Source: Blastocatellia bacterium (GTDB taxonomy: Bacteria; Acidobacteriota; Blastocatellia; Chloracidobacteriales; Chloracidobacteriaceae). Taken from it: a stretch of 40,533 nt of DNA. Shown here in pieces: positions 17,158 to 23,437 of the stretch; the stretch's first letter is position 1; each line of letters begins with the position of its first letter. The position numbers and the translations under genes are program-made. The stretch covers positions 1 to 40,533 of the forward strand of contig JAIBAN010000074.1 in the NCBI GenBank assembly GCA_019695185.1, given 5' to 3'. A model generated the notes under the pieces. It had not been told where the DNA came from and did not search any database. It saw nothing but the letters and a program-made list of their open reading frames with translations.

Positions 17158-18312
17158 TTATGCCGGACTCCTCAACAAAAAACCGATGGCTTCCTCCAAC
17201 ACCTGAATGCCCTGTACGTATTCCTCCAACACGATATGCTCGTTGGGAGTATGGTCCAGAGCCGCATCTCCGGGGCCGTAAGCCAGCGCCGGACAGCCCC
17301 AGGCCGGAGCCACAATGTTCAAATCCGCCGTTCCGGTCTTGAGCAGGTAGCGCGCTTCCCCGCCCTGCGCCCGGATGCCACGTGCAAAAGCCCGATGGAG
17401 CGGGCTGGTCCGGGCCCCGCTCCAGGCCGGAAGCCCCCCAATCAAAGAAAGCTGAAAATCCTCCGCATATTCGCGCAACCAGACTTCCGCCTGCGGCGGC
17501 GGCATTTCCGGTGGAAGTCGCAGGTTGATACGTATTTCAGCCCATTCCAGACAGCCGTCGCCCCCGCTGTTGATGCTCACCAGCGTGGGTAAAAGCTGGT
17601 CAAACACACGGGACTGCTCCGCATTGAACCGTTTGGCAGCAGCTTCAATCCGTGCCCAGACCCGACAGGCTCGTTCGGAAGCAGTCGGAATCGGGTGGGC
17701 GGTGTGATGGGTTTCCTGTTCGCAGCGCAAAACCGCCCGGATAAATCCCTTGTACCCCAGGGTAACGGCATTCCAGCCGCTCGGCTCGCCCACCACACAA
17801 AAATCACCCCGATAGGCAGTGGCGGCAAAATGTGCCCCCTTGGAACTGGGGGCTTCTTCCTCGACACAACCGACCACCACCACATTTCCTTGCAAATCAG
17901 GGCGTTTCGCCAAGCGTGCGGCGGCTACGATAAAAGCCGCCAACGGTCCTTTGGCATCCACCGCTCCGCGCCCAAAGAGTTTTCCGTCTTCAATCCGTAC
18001 CGGAATATCACCGGGAACAGTATCCATGTGACCCAGTAAAACCAAGGACTGAGGGTTGAGGACTGCGGACTGAGGTTCCTTCACCTGTTGCGGACTGAGG
18101 GTTGAGAATTGAGTATTTTCCCCTGAACCCTGAACCCTGAACCCTGAGCCCTGAACCCCAACGGCATTCCCTGCCTCATCCACAAACGCCTGGGTAAAAC
18201 CAAGCCGGTTCATGGTTTCAACCAAAAATGCAGCAAGATTTGCTTCCTGGCCGGAAAGACTGGAAATGCGGACCATGGCTTCAAGCAGTTCGATGGCTTC
18301 GCGGTCGTTCAC
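17158..18312 (-). CDS. lysK: [LysW]-lysine/ornithine hydrolase (LysK, M20 peptidase)
   Basis: The protein has 384 residues. It is the last step of the LysW pathway: it cleaves the amide bond to the C-terminal glutamate of LysW and frees lysine or ornithine. M20-family metal-site motifs are present: LLGHMDTVPG (His and Asp ligands), GAVDAKGPLAAF, CVEEEAPSSKGA (catalytic Glu-Glu) and a C-terminal His in YGPGDAALDHTPNEHI. The KTGTADLN motif is typical of LysK. The GTG start overlaps the lysJ TGA stop by four bases (GTGA). About 40 residues between the strand ending DEAGNAVG and the strand VLLGHMD are a low-complexity insertion (roughly residues 52-91) encoded by heptamer arrays; family members normally go nearly directly from one strand to the other. 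The active site is otherwise complete, so the enzyme should fold around the insertion. Confidence 0.92.
   Translation of the reverse strand: MNDREAIELLEAMVRISSLSGQEANLAAFLVETMNRLGFTQAFVDEAGNAVGVQGSGFRVQGSGENTQFSTLSPQQVKEPQSAVLNPQSLVLLGHMDTVPGDIPVRIEDGKLFGRGAVDAKGPLAAFIVAAARLAKRPDLQGNVVVVGCVEEEAPSSKGAHFAATAYRGDFCVVGEPSGWNAVTLGYKGFIRAVLRCEQETHHTAHPIPTASERACRVWARIEAAAKRFNAEQSRVFDQLLPTLVSINSGGDGCLEWAEIRINLRLPPEMPPPQAEVWLREYAEDFQLSLIGGLPAWSGARTSPLHRAFARGIRAQGGEARYLLKTGTADLNIVAPAWGCPALAYGPGDAALDHTPNEHIVLEEYVQGIQVLEEAIGFLLRSPA
18042..18157 (-). repeat. Two heptamer arrays inside lysK
   Basis: 18042-18110 carries degenerate GGACTGA/GGGTTGA units, and 18121-18157 carries CCCTGAA units (the GGTTCAG family on the other strand). 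On the coding strand they encode VQGSGFRVQGSG and then LSPQ and AVLNPQSLV-type residues. The same two unit families occur between nuoM and nuoN and between nuoG and nuoH. The arrays are in frame and contain no stop codon. Confidence 0.88.
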
Positions 18313-19478
18313 TGGAGCACCTCCCGGATGGCAGTTACGGTTTCAGCAAGTTCCTCAGAGGAAATCACCAGCGGGGGCAACAATCGGATAACCGTCGGTC
18401 CGGCATTGAGGGCCAGCACGCCGCGTTCCTGTAACTGTTGCAAATAAGGTGTAACCCGTTCACGGCATTCGATTCCGACCATCAGCCCCAAACCGCGAAC
18501 CTCACGGATTTTTGGACTGGACCACGCTTGCAGTCGTTCCAGCAGCCAGGTTCCTTTTTCCATTGCCTGCCAGGGCAGGTGTTCGCCCCGGAGCACAGCC
18601 AGCGTAGCCCTTCCGGCGGCACAGGCCAGCGGATTTCCGCCAAAGGTCGAGCCATGCTGACCGACTTTGAGCGGGGCCACCCGTGGACCAAGGACGGTTG
18701 CTCCCAGCGGGAATCCTCCGGCGATTCCCTTGGCCAGACACAATAAGTCGGGTTCCAGGTTAAAATGCTCGTGGGCAAACATCCGCCCGGTTCGCCCGAA
18801 ACCGGTCTGCACTTCATCCAGAATCAGCAATGCGCCGCGTTCCCGGCACAGACGCTGCGCTCCCTGCAAAAATTCCGGCGTGCCGGGGCGCACCCCGCCC
18901 TCGCCCTGCACCACTTCGAGCAGCACTGCGCCAACGGTCTCGGTCAGGGCTTCGTCAAGGGCCGCTACATTATTGAAAGGAATATGCCGAAACCCATCCA
19001 GCAGCGGTGCAAACGGTTCCCGGTATTGCGTTTCCCAGGTGGCACTGAGTGCCCCCATCGTCCGCCCATGAAACCCGCGCATGGCCGCCGCCACACCGGG
19101 ACGACCTGTCGTCAGGCGGGCAAACTTGAGGGCGGCTTCTACGGCTTCGGTGCCGGAATTGCACAAAAAAACCCGGTTCATTCCGCCAGGTAGAATTTGG
19201 GAAAAATCTTCCAGGAACAATGCCCGCTGGTCATTTCCGAAAAAACCGGGACAGGAAATCAGGTTTTGGGCTTGAGCGGCAAGTGCAGCGGCAACCCTCG
19301 GATGGGCATGACCGACGCTGGCCACACCGTATCCACCGGTGCAATCAATAAACCGTCGTCCGGTTTCATCCCAGACGGTTGCACCATTTCCCCGGACCAG
19401 AGTCAGGCCGCGTGGCCCATAAAGTCCGGTTGCATGAAGATTTTCGATTGTTTGAAAGTCAATATGTGTTTCAAGCAT
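18309..19478 (-). CDS. lysJ: [LysW]-aminoadipate semialdehyde/glutamate semialdehyde transaminase (LysJ)
   Basis: The protein has 389 residues. It is a class III PLP-dependent aminotransferase of the ArgD/LysJ group, using glutamate to aminate the LysW-bound semialdehyde. Motifs seen: NSGTEAVEAALKFAR (phosphate loop), GFHGRTMGAL, LLEVVQGEGGV, ILDEVQTGFGRTG with Asp221 for the pyridine nitrogen, and the Schiff-base Lys250 in LCLAKGIAGGFPLGA. The ATG at 19478 is chosen because the family begins at about this point (LETHIDFQTIENLHATGLY). A longer frame from a TTG at 19583 would overlap the end of lysZ and translate the REP-like hairpin. No clear Shine-Dalgarno sequence precedes 19478. It is followed by lysK with a GTGA overlap. 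Position in the operon makes LysJ more likely than general ArgD. Confidence 0.92.
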   Translation of the reverse strand: MLETHIDFQTIENLHATGLYGPRGLTLVRGNGATVWDETGRRFIDCTGGYGVASVGHAHPRVAAALAAQAQNLISCPGFFGNDQRALFLEDFSQILPGGMNRVFLCNSGTEAVEAALKFARLTTGRPGVAAAMRGFHGRTMGALSATWETQYREPFAPLLDGFRHIPFNNVAALDEALTETVGAVLLEVVQGEGGVRPGTPEFLQGAQRLCRERGALLILDEVQTGFGRTGRMFAHEHFNLEPDLLCLAKGIAGGFPLGATVLGPRVAPLKVGQHGSTFGGNPLACAAGRATLAVLRGEHLPWQAMEKGTWLLERLQAWSSPKIREVRGLGLMVGIECRERVTPYLQQLQERGVLALNAGPTVIRLLPPLVISSEELAETVTAIREVLQ

Positions 19479-19537
19479 ATGCGGTGCCGACTGTTGTACT
19501 CTGCTGATGAGCCTGCAAGGCAGGCGGAAGAATGTAG

Positions 19538-19567
19538 CCCCCGGTGAGCGGAGAGCGTAACCGGGGG
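19538..19567. repeat. REP-like GC-rich palindrome between lysZ and lysJ
   Basis: CCCCCGGT at 19538-19545 and ACCGGGGG at 19560-19567 form a perfect 8-bp stem with the 14-base loop GAGCGGAGAGCGTA. It sits in the 97-base gap between the lysZ stop and the lysJ start. It looks like a dispersed REP-type element. No poly-T follows on either strand, so it is not a classic terminator; it may stabilise or process the operon mRNA. Confidence 0.7.
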
Positions 19568-19575
19568 AATCAGGT

Positions 19576-20397
19576 TCATCCAATCACCGTCCCCTGACCG
19601 TCCATGGCCGCGCTGACCGGAGCGGGTTGCCGTGCATCGCCAATCACCACCCGCCGCACTCCGGCCCGGAGCGCCTCAGCCGCCCCCAGCACCTTCTTGC
19701 GCATCCGGCCTTCGGCAAACTGGGCGAACGATTCAATTTCTCCCTGGGGAATGTGATGAATCAGGGAAGTCTGGTCCGGGAAATTGCGTAACAAGCCGGG
19801 AACGTTGGTCAGCAAAATCAGGGTTTCCGCTTTCAAACCGGCGGCAATGACGGCGGCAGCCCGGTCGCCGTCCAGGTTGAGGGCTTCGCCGCTTTCGGAA
19901 ATTCCAAGGGGGGCCAGGACCGGAACCAGGTCAAGGTCAAGCAAGGTTGTGAGCAGACCGGCGTTGATACGTTCAGGGGTTCCCGTCCAATCATCGCGGA
20001 TGATGCGTTGCCGACCGTTTTCAATCACCCGAATCGCTTCCTTGCGGCGTGCTTGAATTACCCGCCCGTCAAGACCGGAAAGTCCGACCGCATTCACACC
20101 ACGGGCCTGCAACTGCTCAACCAGCCGCCGGTTGATGGCGGCAGTCGCCATCATAAAAATTTCAAGCGTGCGGCGGTCCGTCACCCGGCTGGTATGTCCG
20201 GAAATCGAAGTTACAAACCGGGACGGGTGCCCCAGTTGTTCCGCCAGCCGGTTGGTTTCATCCGAGCCGCCGTGGACCAGAACCAGCCGCCTTTTATCCC
20301 GTCGGAGTTGGGCCACATCATCACAGAGCGTTTCCAGCCCGATGCCTGCCGCCCCACCCAGTTTCACGACCATCAGTTCATTTGTCATTGTGTTCAT
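19576..20397 (-). CDS. lysZ: [LysW]-aminoadipate/glutamate kinase (LysZ)
   Basis: The protein has 273 residues. It is an amino-acid kinase-fold enzyme of the ArgB/LysZ group that phosphorylates the side-chain carboxylate of the LysW-bound substrate. Seen: VVKLGGAAG at the N-terminus (ATP phosphate site), LVLVHGGSDETNRLAEQLG (substrate loop), GLSGLDGRVIQARRKEA, ALNLDGDRAAAVIAAGLKAETLILLTNVPGLL, and the C-terminal EGRMRKKVLGAAEAL. The ATG at 20397 is used; an ATG nine bases later (20388) is equally possible. Neither has a clear Shine-Dalgarno sequence, and a TTTGCCA triplet repeat lies where one would be expected. The upstream spacer to lysY is a nonamer array. The operon position supports LysZ over ArgB. 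Confidence 0.92.
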   Translation of the reverse strand: MNTMTNELMVVKLGGAAGIGLETLCDDVAQLRRDKRRLVLVHGGSDETNRLAEQLGHPSRFVTSISGHTSRVTDRRTLEIFMMATAAINRRLVEQLQARGVNAVGLSGLDGRVIQARRKEAIRVIENGRQRIIRDDWTGTPERINAGLLTTLLDLDLVPVLAPLGISESGEALNLDGDRAAAVIAAGLKAETLILLTNVPGLLRNFPDQTSLIHHIPQGEIESFAQFAEGRMRKKVLGAAEALRAGVRRVVIGDARQPAPVSAAMDGQGTVIG

Positions 20398-20492
20398 TTG
20401 CCATTTGCCATTTACGATTTCCCAAGACTCCCAAGACTCCCAAGACTCCCAAGACTCCCAAGACTCCCCAAACTCCCAAAACTCCCAAGACT
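20396..20492. repeat. Nonamer array (CCCAAGACT) plus short TTTGCCA array between lysY and lysZ
   Basis: 20424-20492 is a tandem run of about seven CCCAAGACT units, slightly degenerate toward the lysY end. 20396-20414 is a short run of (CA)TTTGCC heptamers reaching the lysZ start codon. The lysY stop codon (TAG on the minus strand, 20491-20493) abuts the array directly. The same nonamer recurs between nuoK and nuoJ (33804-33845). No inverted partner lies in this spacer. Confidence 0.9.
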
Positions 20493-21525
20493 AAATTGGA
20501 TGAAGTCCGGTAAAGCCAAGCCCGGTTCGTTCCTCAAATCCGCACATCAGATTGAGACATTGGACGGCACTGCCAGCAGCACCTTTCATCAAATTGTCAA
20601 TCGCACACAGCGTCACAATCCGTCCGGTCTGTTCATCAAGCGACCAGCCCACATCGGCAAAATTGCTGCCGGCCAGGATTTTTGGCTCCGGATGGCGATA
20701 CATGCCGCGTTTTTCGTGAACAATCCGTACAAACGGCTCATTTCCGTAGGTCGCCCGAAAAGCCCGCCAGATTTCCCGGTCTGTCACCGGTTCCCGGACA
20801 AAGGCATGACAGGTCGCCAGCGCGCCGCGCACCAGTTCCACCGAAGTAATTGACAAATGGATATTTTCAAGCCCCAGCACAGCGTTGACTTCAGCCGTAT
20901 GCCGGTGTCCGGTGGGGGCAAAAGACCGAACCACCCCGCTTCGTTCCGGATGGTGGCTTGCTTCGGTGGCTTCGTTGCCGCCTTCGGAGGAACCGACTTT
21001 GACCTCGGCCACAATATCGCGGTGGGTATCAACCAACCCTGCCTGGACCAGCGGAAGCAGGGCCAGGTTGACCGCCGTGGCATTGCAGCCGACACCACTC
21101 ACGTACCGGCCTTCCCGAATCCGTTCGCGGTTGACTTCGGGGAGCCCGTAGGCAAAGCGGGTCAGCCATTCCGGACAAGGGTGGGGAGCACCATACCAGC
21201 GTTCATAAACCGCCGTGTCTGCCAGCCGGAAATCCGCCGAAGCATCAATGAGGTGGGGCGCAATCTGTGCGAAGGTTTCGATTTTTTGAGCCGCCTGCCC
21301 ATGTGGCAACGCCAGAATGAGCACATCACATGACTCCAAAACCTGTACCGAAGTAAACCGCAGGTCGGTGGCTCCGCGCAGGTTCGGGTGAGCGGAATGG
21401 AGGTACTGCCCGGCCAGTCGTTCCGAAGTGATTTGGTGCAGCCGGACCTGTGGGTGTCCCAGCAGAAGGCGAATCAACTCGCCGCCGACATATCCCGATG
21501 CACCGACAATGGAAACTCGAAGCAT
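20491..21525 (-). CDS. lysY: [LysW]-aminoadipyl/glutamyl phosphate reductase (LysY)
   Basis: The protein has 344 residues. It is a homologue of ArgC that reduces the LysW-bound acyl phosphate to the semialdehyde with NADPH. Seen: Rossmann motif VSIVGASGYVGGELIRLLLGHP at the N-terminus, catalytic Cys147 in SGVGCNATAVNLALLPL, GSSEGGNEATEASHHPERSG, the conserved HRHTAEVN stretch, and a C-terminal IDNLMKGAAGSAVQ. The ATG at 21525 is chosen because the Rossmann motif starts at once and AAAGGG lies just upstream. The gap from the lysX stop is only 19 bases. The HHPERSG loop and operon position favour LysY over ArgC. Confidence 0.93.
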   Translation of the reverse strand: MLRVSIVGASGYVGGELIRLLLGHPQVRLHQITSERLAGQYLHSAHPNLRGATDLRFTSVQVLESCDVLILALPHGQAAQKIETFAQIAPHLIDASADFRLADTAVYERWYGAPHPCPEWLTRFAYGLPEVNRERIREGRYVSGVGCNATAVNLALLPLVQAGLVDTHRDIVAEVKVGSSEGGNEATEASHHPERSGVVRSFAPTGHRHTAEVNAVLGLENIHLSITSVELVRGALATCHAFVREPVTDREIWRAFRATYGNEPFVRIVHEKRGMYRHPEPKILAGSNFADVGWSLDEQTGRIVTLCAIDNLMKGAAGSAVQCLNLMCGFEERTGLGFTGLHPI

Positions 21526-21544
21526 GATGATTTTTCCCTTTCTT

Positions 21545-22438
21545 TCATCGGGCTGTTGCCGGCTGCGCCGCCGGCATCGCAGGGGCTGCTGTGTGCCGTT
21601 CGCTGCGGATGGACAGCACGTAATCCACCATCCGGGCCGGAATATTGACCCCGGTGGTGTCAATGCTGTTGCGGAATTCCATGGTGTGGTTGACTTCAAT
21701 GACAAGCAGTTCACCATCCAGGGTTTCAACCAGGTCAATTGCCAGAATACCTCCGCCAACAGCCTGGGCTGCCTGAAGGGCCAGTTCACCAACCCGGTTG
21801 TTGACCGGACAGTTTGAAGCCTTTCCGCCACGCGCTGTGTTGGTAATCCAGTGCTCGCTGGTGCGGTAAATGGCGCAAATCGGCTCATCGCCCACCACGA
21901 AGGCCCGAATGTCCCGCCCCGGCTTTTGGACATACTCCTGGATATAAAAAATCTGCTGTTGCCACGAACCAAGCACGGCCCGGTCTTCCAGCACGGCTTC
22001 GGCGGCATCGCGGTCGTTGACGCGGGCCACCATCCGGCCCCAGGAACCGACAACCGGCTTGATGACTGCCGGATACCCAATGGATTCAATTGCGTGGAGG
22101 GCTGCTTCAGGGGTAAAGGCCAGGGCGGTGCGGGGGGTGGGGACGTGGGCTTTGGTCAGGGCGAGGTTGGTCAGGGCTTTGTCGCCGCAGGTTGCCACCA
22201 CCTGGGCCCGATTGATGCACCTGACACCCCAACTTTCGAGCGTCTGCAAGGCATAAAGCGAGCGCCCGAAACTAATCGAGCGCTCGAAAACCACATCATA
22301 GGGGAATTGATGGGTATGGAAATCCAGTACCAGTTCGCCATCGTCAAGACGGTCAAACTGAACCCCGCGCCGCTCCAGTTCAGCCAGCAGAAGTTTTTCT
22401 TCAATTCGGATACGGGAACATAAAAAAGCAAGTCGCAT
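21545..22438 (-). CDS. lysX: LysW-substrate ligase (LysX, ATP-grasp)
   Basis: The protein has 297 residues. It is a RimK-like ATP-grasp ligase that joins the amino group of alpha-aminoadipate (or glutamate) to the C-terminal glutamate of LysW. Seen: SRIRIEEKLLLAELERRG, the substrate/ATP region VFERSISFGRSLYALQTLESWG, the ATP-grasp core YPAVIKPVVGSWGRMVARV, IQEYVQKPGRDIRAFVVG, NTARGGKASNCPV and metal site LLVIEVNHTMEFRN. The ATG at 22438 has a purine-rich AGGAAGAAG upstream, itself part of an AAAAGG heptamer array. About 20 Ala/Pro-rich residues form a non-conserved tail. The sequence alone does not tell me whether the enzyme prefers aminoadipate or glutamate. Confidence 0.93.
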   Translation of the reverse strand: MRLAFLCSRIRIEEKLLLAELERRGVQFDRLDDGELVLDFHTHQFPYDVVFERSISFGRSLYALQTLESWGVRCINRAQVVATCGDKALTNLALTKAHVPTPRTALAFTPEAALHAIESIGYPAVIKPVVGSWGRMVARVNDRDAAEAVLEDRAVLGSWQQQIFYIQEYVQKPGRDIRAFVVGDEPICAIYRTSEHWITNTARGGKASNCPVNNRVGELALQAAQAVGGGILAIDLVETLDGELLVIEVNHTMEFRNSIDTTGVNIPARMVDYVLSIRSERHTAAPAMPAAQPATAR

Positions 22439-22449
22439 AGTTCACTTCT

Positions 22450-22484
22450 TCCTTTTACCTTTTTCCTTTTACTTTTTTCCTTGG
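22450..22484 (-). repeat. AAAAGG heptamer array providing the lysX ribosome binding site
   Basis: On the plus strand five consecutive 7-base units read TCCTTTT, ACCTTTT, TCCTTTT, ACTTTTT, TCCTTGG. On the coding strand these are AAAAGGA/AAAAGGT units, and the one nearest lysX supplies its AGGAAG Shine-Dalgarno sequence. The array fills the gap between the lysW stop codon and lysX. Confidence 0.75.
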
Positions 22485-22485
22485 T

Positions 22486-22650
22486 TTACTCACCCCAATC
22501 TTCCTGCACGGCAGGGGCCAACCCCACCTGGAGCGGGCTCAGGGAAAGAACTTCGAGTTCCGCACCGCAATCGGCGCAGGGGATGATTTCGCCGTCAATC
22601 AGGTCGGGCGGAAAGGTCAAAGGGGCGTCGCATTCGAGACAAGTGGTCAT
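22486..22650 (-). CDS. lysW: Amino-group carrier protein LysW
   Basis: The protein has 54 residues, the usual length. It is a small acidic carrier that protects the amino group of the substrate and presents it to LysX, LysZ, LysY, LysJ and LysK. Two zinc-binding CxxC pairs are visible, CLEC near the N-terminus and CADC in the middle, and the protein ends in EDWGE, whose final glutamate is the attachment point. The ATG at 22650 has a strong GGAGG five bases upstream; a longer frame from 22698 would enter the leader and is rejected. It is the first structural gene of the operon, downstream of a leader with attenuator features. Confidence 0.96.
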   Translation of the reverse strand: MTTCLECDAPLTFPPDLIDGEIIPCADCGAELEVLSLSPLQVGLAPAVQEDWGE

Positions 22651-22686
22651 GGTGTCCTCCGGTGAAAAGTTTGGGCCAAAAACGGG

Positions 22687-22723
22687 AACGCCCGCCAAAC
22701 CTCAAGATGGTCTGGCGGGCGTT
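22687..22723 (-). terminator. Leader terminator (attenuator) before lysW
   Basis: On the minus strand AACGCCCGCCA (22723-22713) pairs perfectly with TGGCGGGCGTT (22697-22687), an 11-bp GC-rich stem. Inside it ACC/GGT can add pairs. CCCG and then five Ts (22682-22678) follow the stem. It lies 37 bases before the lysW start codon, so it would stop transcription before the operon. The four bases between stem and T-run are slightly long for an ideal terminator. Confidence 0.7.
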
Positions 22724-22753
22724 GTGCGAAAACCAAAAAACAGACAAGCGCAG

Positions 22754-22819
22754 CTATCCAGACCTGGTGGTCAGGCTCTTCTTAGCGCGCTTGCTCTTTT
22801 GGATATTCGTCAAAAACAT
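22754..22819 (-). CDS. Putative lysW-operon leader peptide rich in Lys/Arg codons
   Basis: The ATG at 22819 opens a 21-codon frame ending in TAG at 22756-22754. It begins MFLTNIQKSKRAKKS and ends LTTRSG. Lys is at positions 8, 10, 13 and 14, and Arg at 11 and 19, so six of 21 codons call for the amino acids the operon would make. The end of the frame overlaps a hairpin: 22758-22764 with 22769-22775 (one A-A mismatch, TGGT loop), with an outer 7-bp stem 22745-22751/22787-22793. I see no good Shine-Dalgarno sequence before the ATG, the main weakness. Its product, if made, is expected to act only through ribosome stalling. Confidence 0.6.
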   Translation of the reverse strand: MFLTNIQKSKRAKKSLTTRSG

Positions 22820-22863
22820 GTGAGTGCTGTTTGAAAAACTCGATGAAAAAATTTGTGCTGCTC

Positions 22864-22892
22864 AAGGTACCGGCGGTTTTTTGTTCTGTCAA
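22864..22892 (-). promoter_or_regulatory. Candidate sigma-70-type promoter of the lysW operon
   Basis: On the minus strand a perfect TTGACA (22892-22887) is followed after 17 bases by TACCTT (22869-22864), a weak -10 with three of six consensus bases. Transcription would start near 22857, giving about 38 bases before the leader peptide and about 207 bases before lysW. It lies in the gap after the small AT-rich genes, where an operon promoter is expected. Confidence 0.5.
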
Positions 22893-22921
22893 ACACTTTT
22901 TTCAAGGTGGAAGTTACGTCT

Positions 22922-23095
22922 TCATGCCTCGACTTCGCTTAAAAACTCCTGCTGAAATCTTTCTAATTTTTCACATTTTTGGCATATAAATCTAATAAAC
23001 TGCCAAAAGTACGATGGCATTTTTTTATTATATTTAATAGTTTTTTTGGACCATTTTTTATCATTCAAATTTTTTATTTTCTTCTTCATCATCAT
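22922..23095 (-). CDS. Possible small Lys-rich protein (unrecognised)
   Basis: A 57-residue frame starting at a run of ATG codons (23095, 23092, 23089). It overlaps the end of the preceding small gene by 35 bases. The N-terminal half is very basic (KKKIKNLNDKKWSKKT); the C-terminal half has an aromatic stretch, SYFWQFIRFICQKCEK, with a CxxC pair, then an acidic end. Codon use is AT-rich, unlike the flanking genes. I recognise no family. It may be chance coding in AT-rich DNA or the second gene of a small imported pair. Confidence 0.3.
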   Translation of the reverse strand: MMMKKKIKNLNDKKWSKKTIKYNKKMPSYFWQFIRFICQKCEKLERFQQEFLSEVEA

Positions 23096-23336
23096 ACTCA
23101 AGTACCGGCTTATCAAGCGCTTTTAACATTTCCTCAAGTCTCCATCGTAAATCATCAATATTGTAAGCAGTAGCTTGAATCGGATTCATTGTGCATCCAA
23201 TTTCTGCTGAGGAGACAGTCAAATCATCAACATCATCATTGCGATAATAGACCTCATGAATTGCAACCCATTCATTTTTTTCTGTTACAAATGGGGAATT
23301 TTTTGTATGACGCATCACTCGATAGTTCCAACCCAT
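23061..23336 (-). CDS. Small conserved-looking hypothetical protein
   Basis: The protein has 91 residues. It starts MGWNYRVMRH and contains EWVAIHEVYY, then a central segment with ATAYNIDDLRWRLEEMLKALDKPVLEYDDEE. The combination of an N-terminal WNYRV motif, an AIHEVYY strand and a C-terminal ELR..LE.ML.AL.KPVL helix is a pattern I associate with small uncharacterised bacterial proteins of this size; I know no function. The ATG at 23336 is preceded by AGAGGT at a suitable distance. Base composition is clearly more AT-rich than the neighbours, suggesting later arrival. It lies between the adenylate cyclase and the lysW operon on the same strand. Confidence 0.7.
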   Translation of the reverse strand: MGWNYRVMRHTKNSPFVTEKNEWVAIHEVYYRNDDVDDLTVSSAEIGCTMNPIQATAYNIDDLRWRLEEMLKALDKPVLEYDDEEENKKFE

Positions 23337-23437
23337 TTTTTGACCTCTATGTCAAGTTTTCAATATTGCTTACGAATTTTCCCCCATTAAATTTTTTGAA
23401 TAGGGTTGTTTGCAGATCACATAGATCGCAGGCAGCT

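Noticed and set aside
18479..19583. Longer lysJ start at TTG 19583
   Set aside because: It would overlap the lysZ stop and translate the REP-like hairpin; the aminotransferase family begins near the ATG at 19478.
22687..22723. Lysine riboswitch before lysW
   Set aside because: The leader of about 207 bases could just hold one, but I see none of the conserved lysine-aptamer core, while a Lys-rich leader frame plus terminator fits attenuation better.
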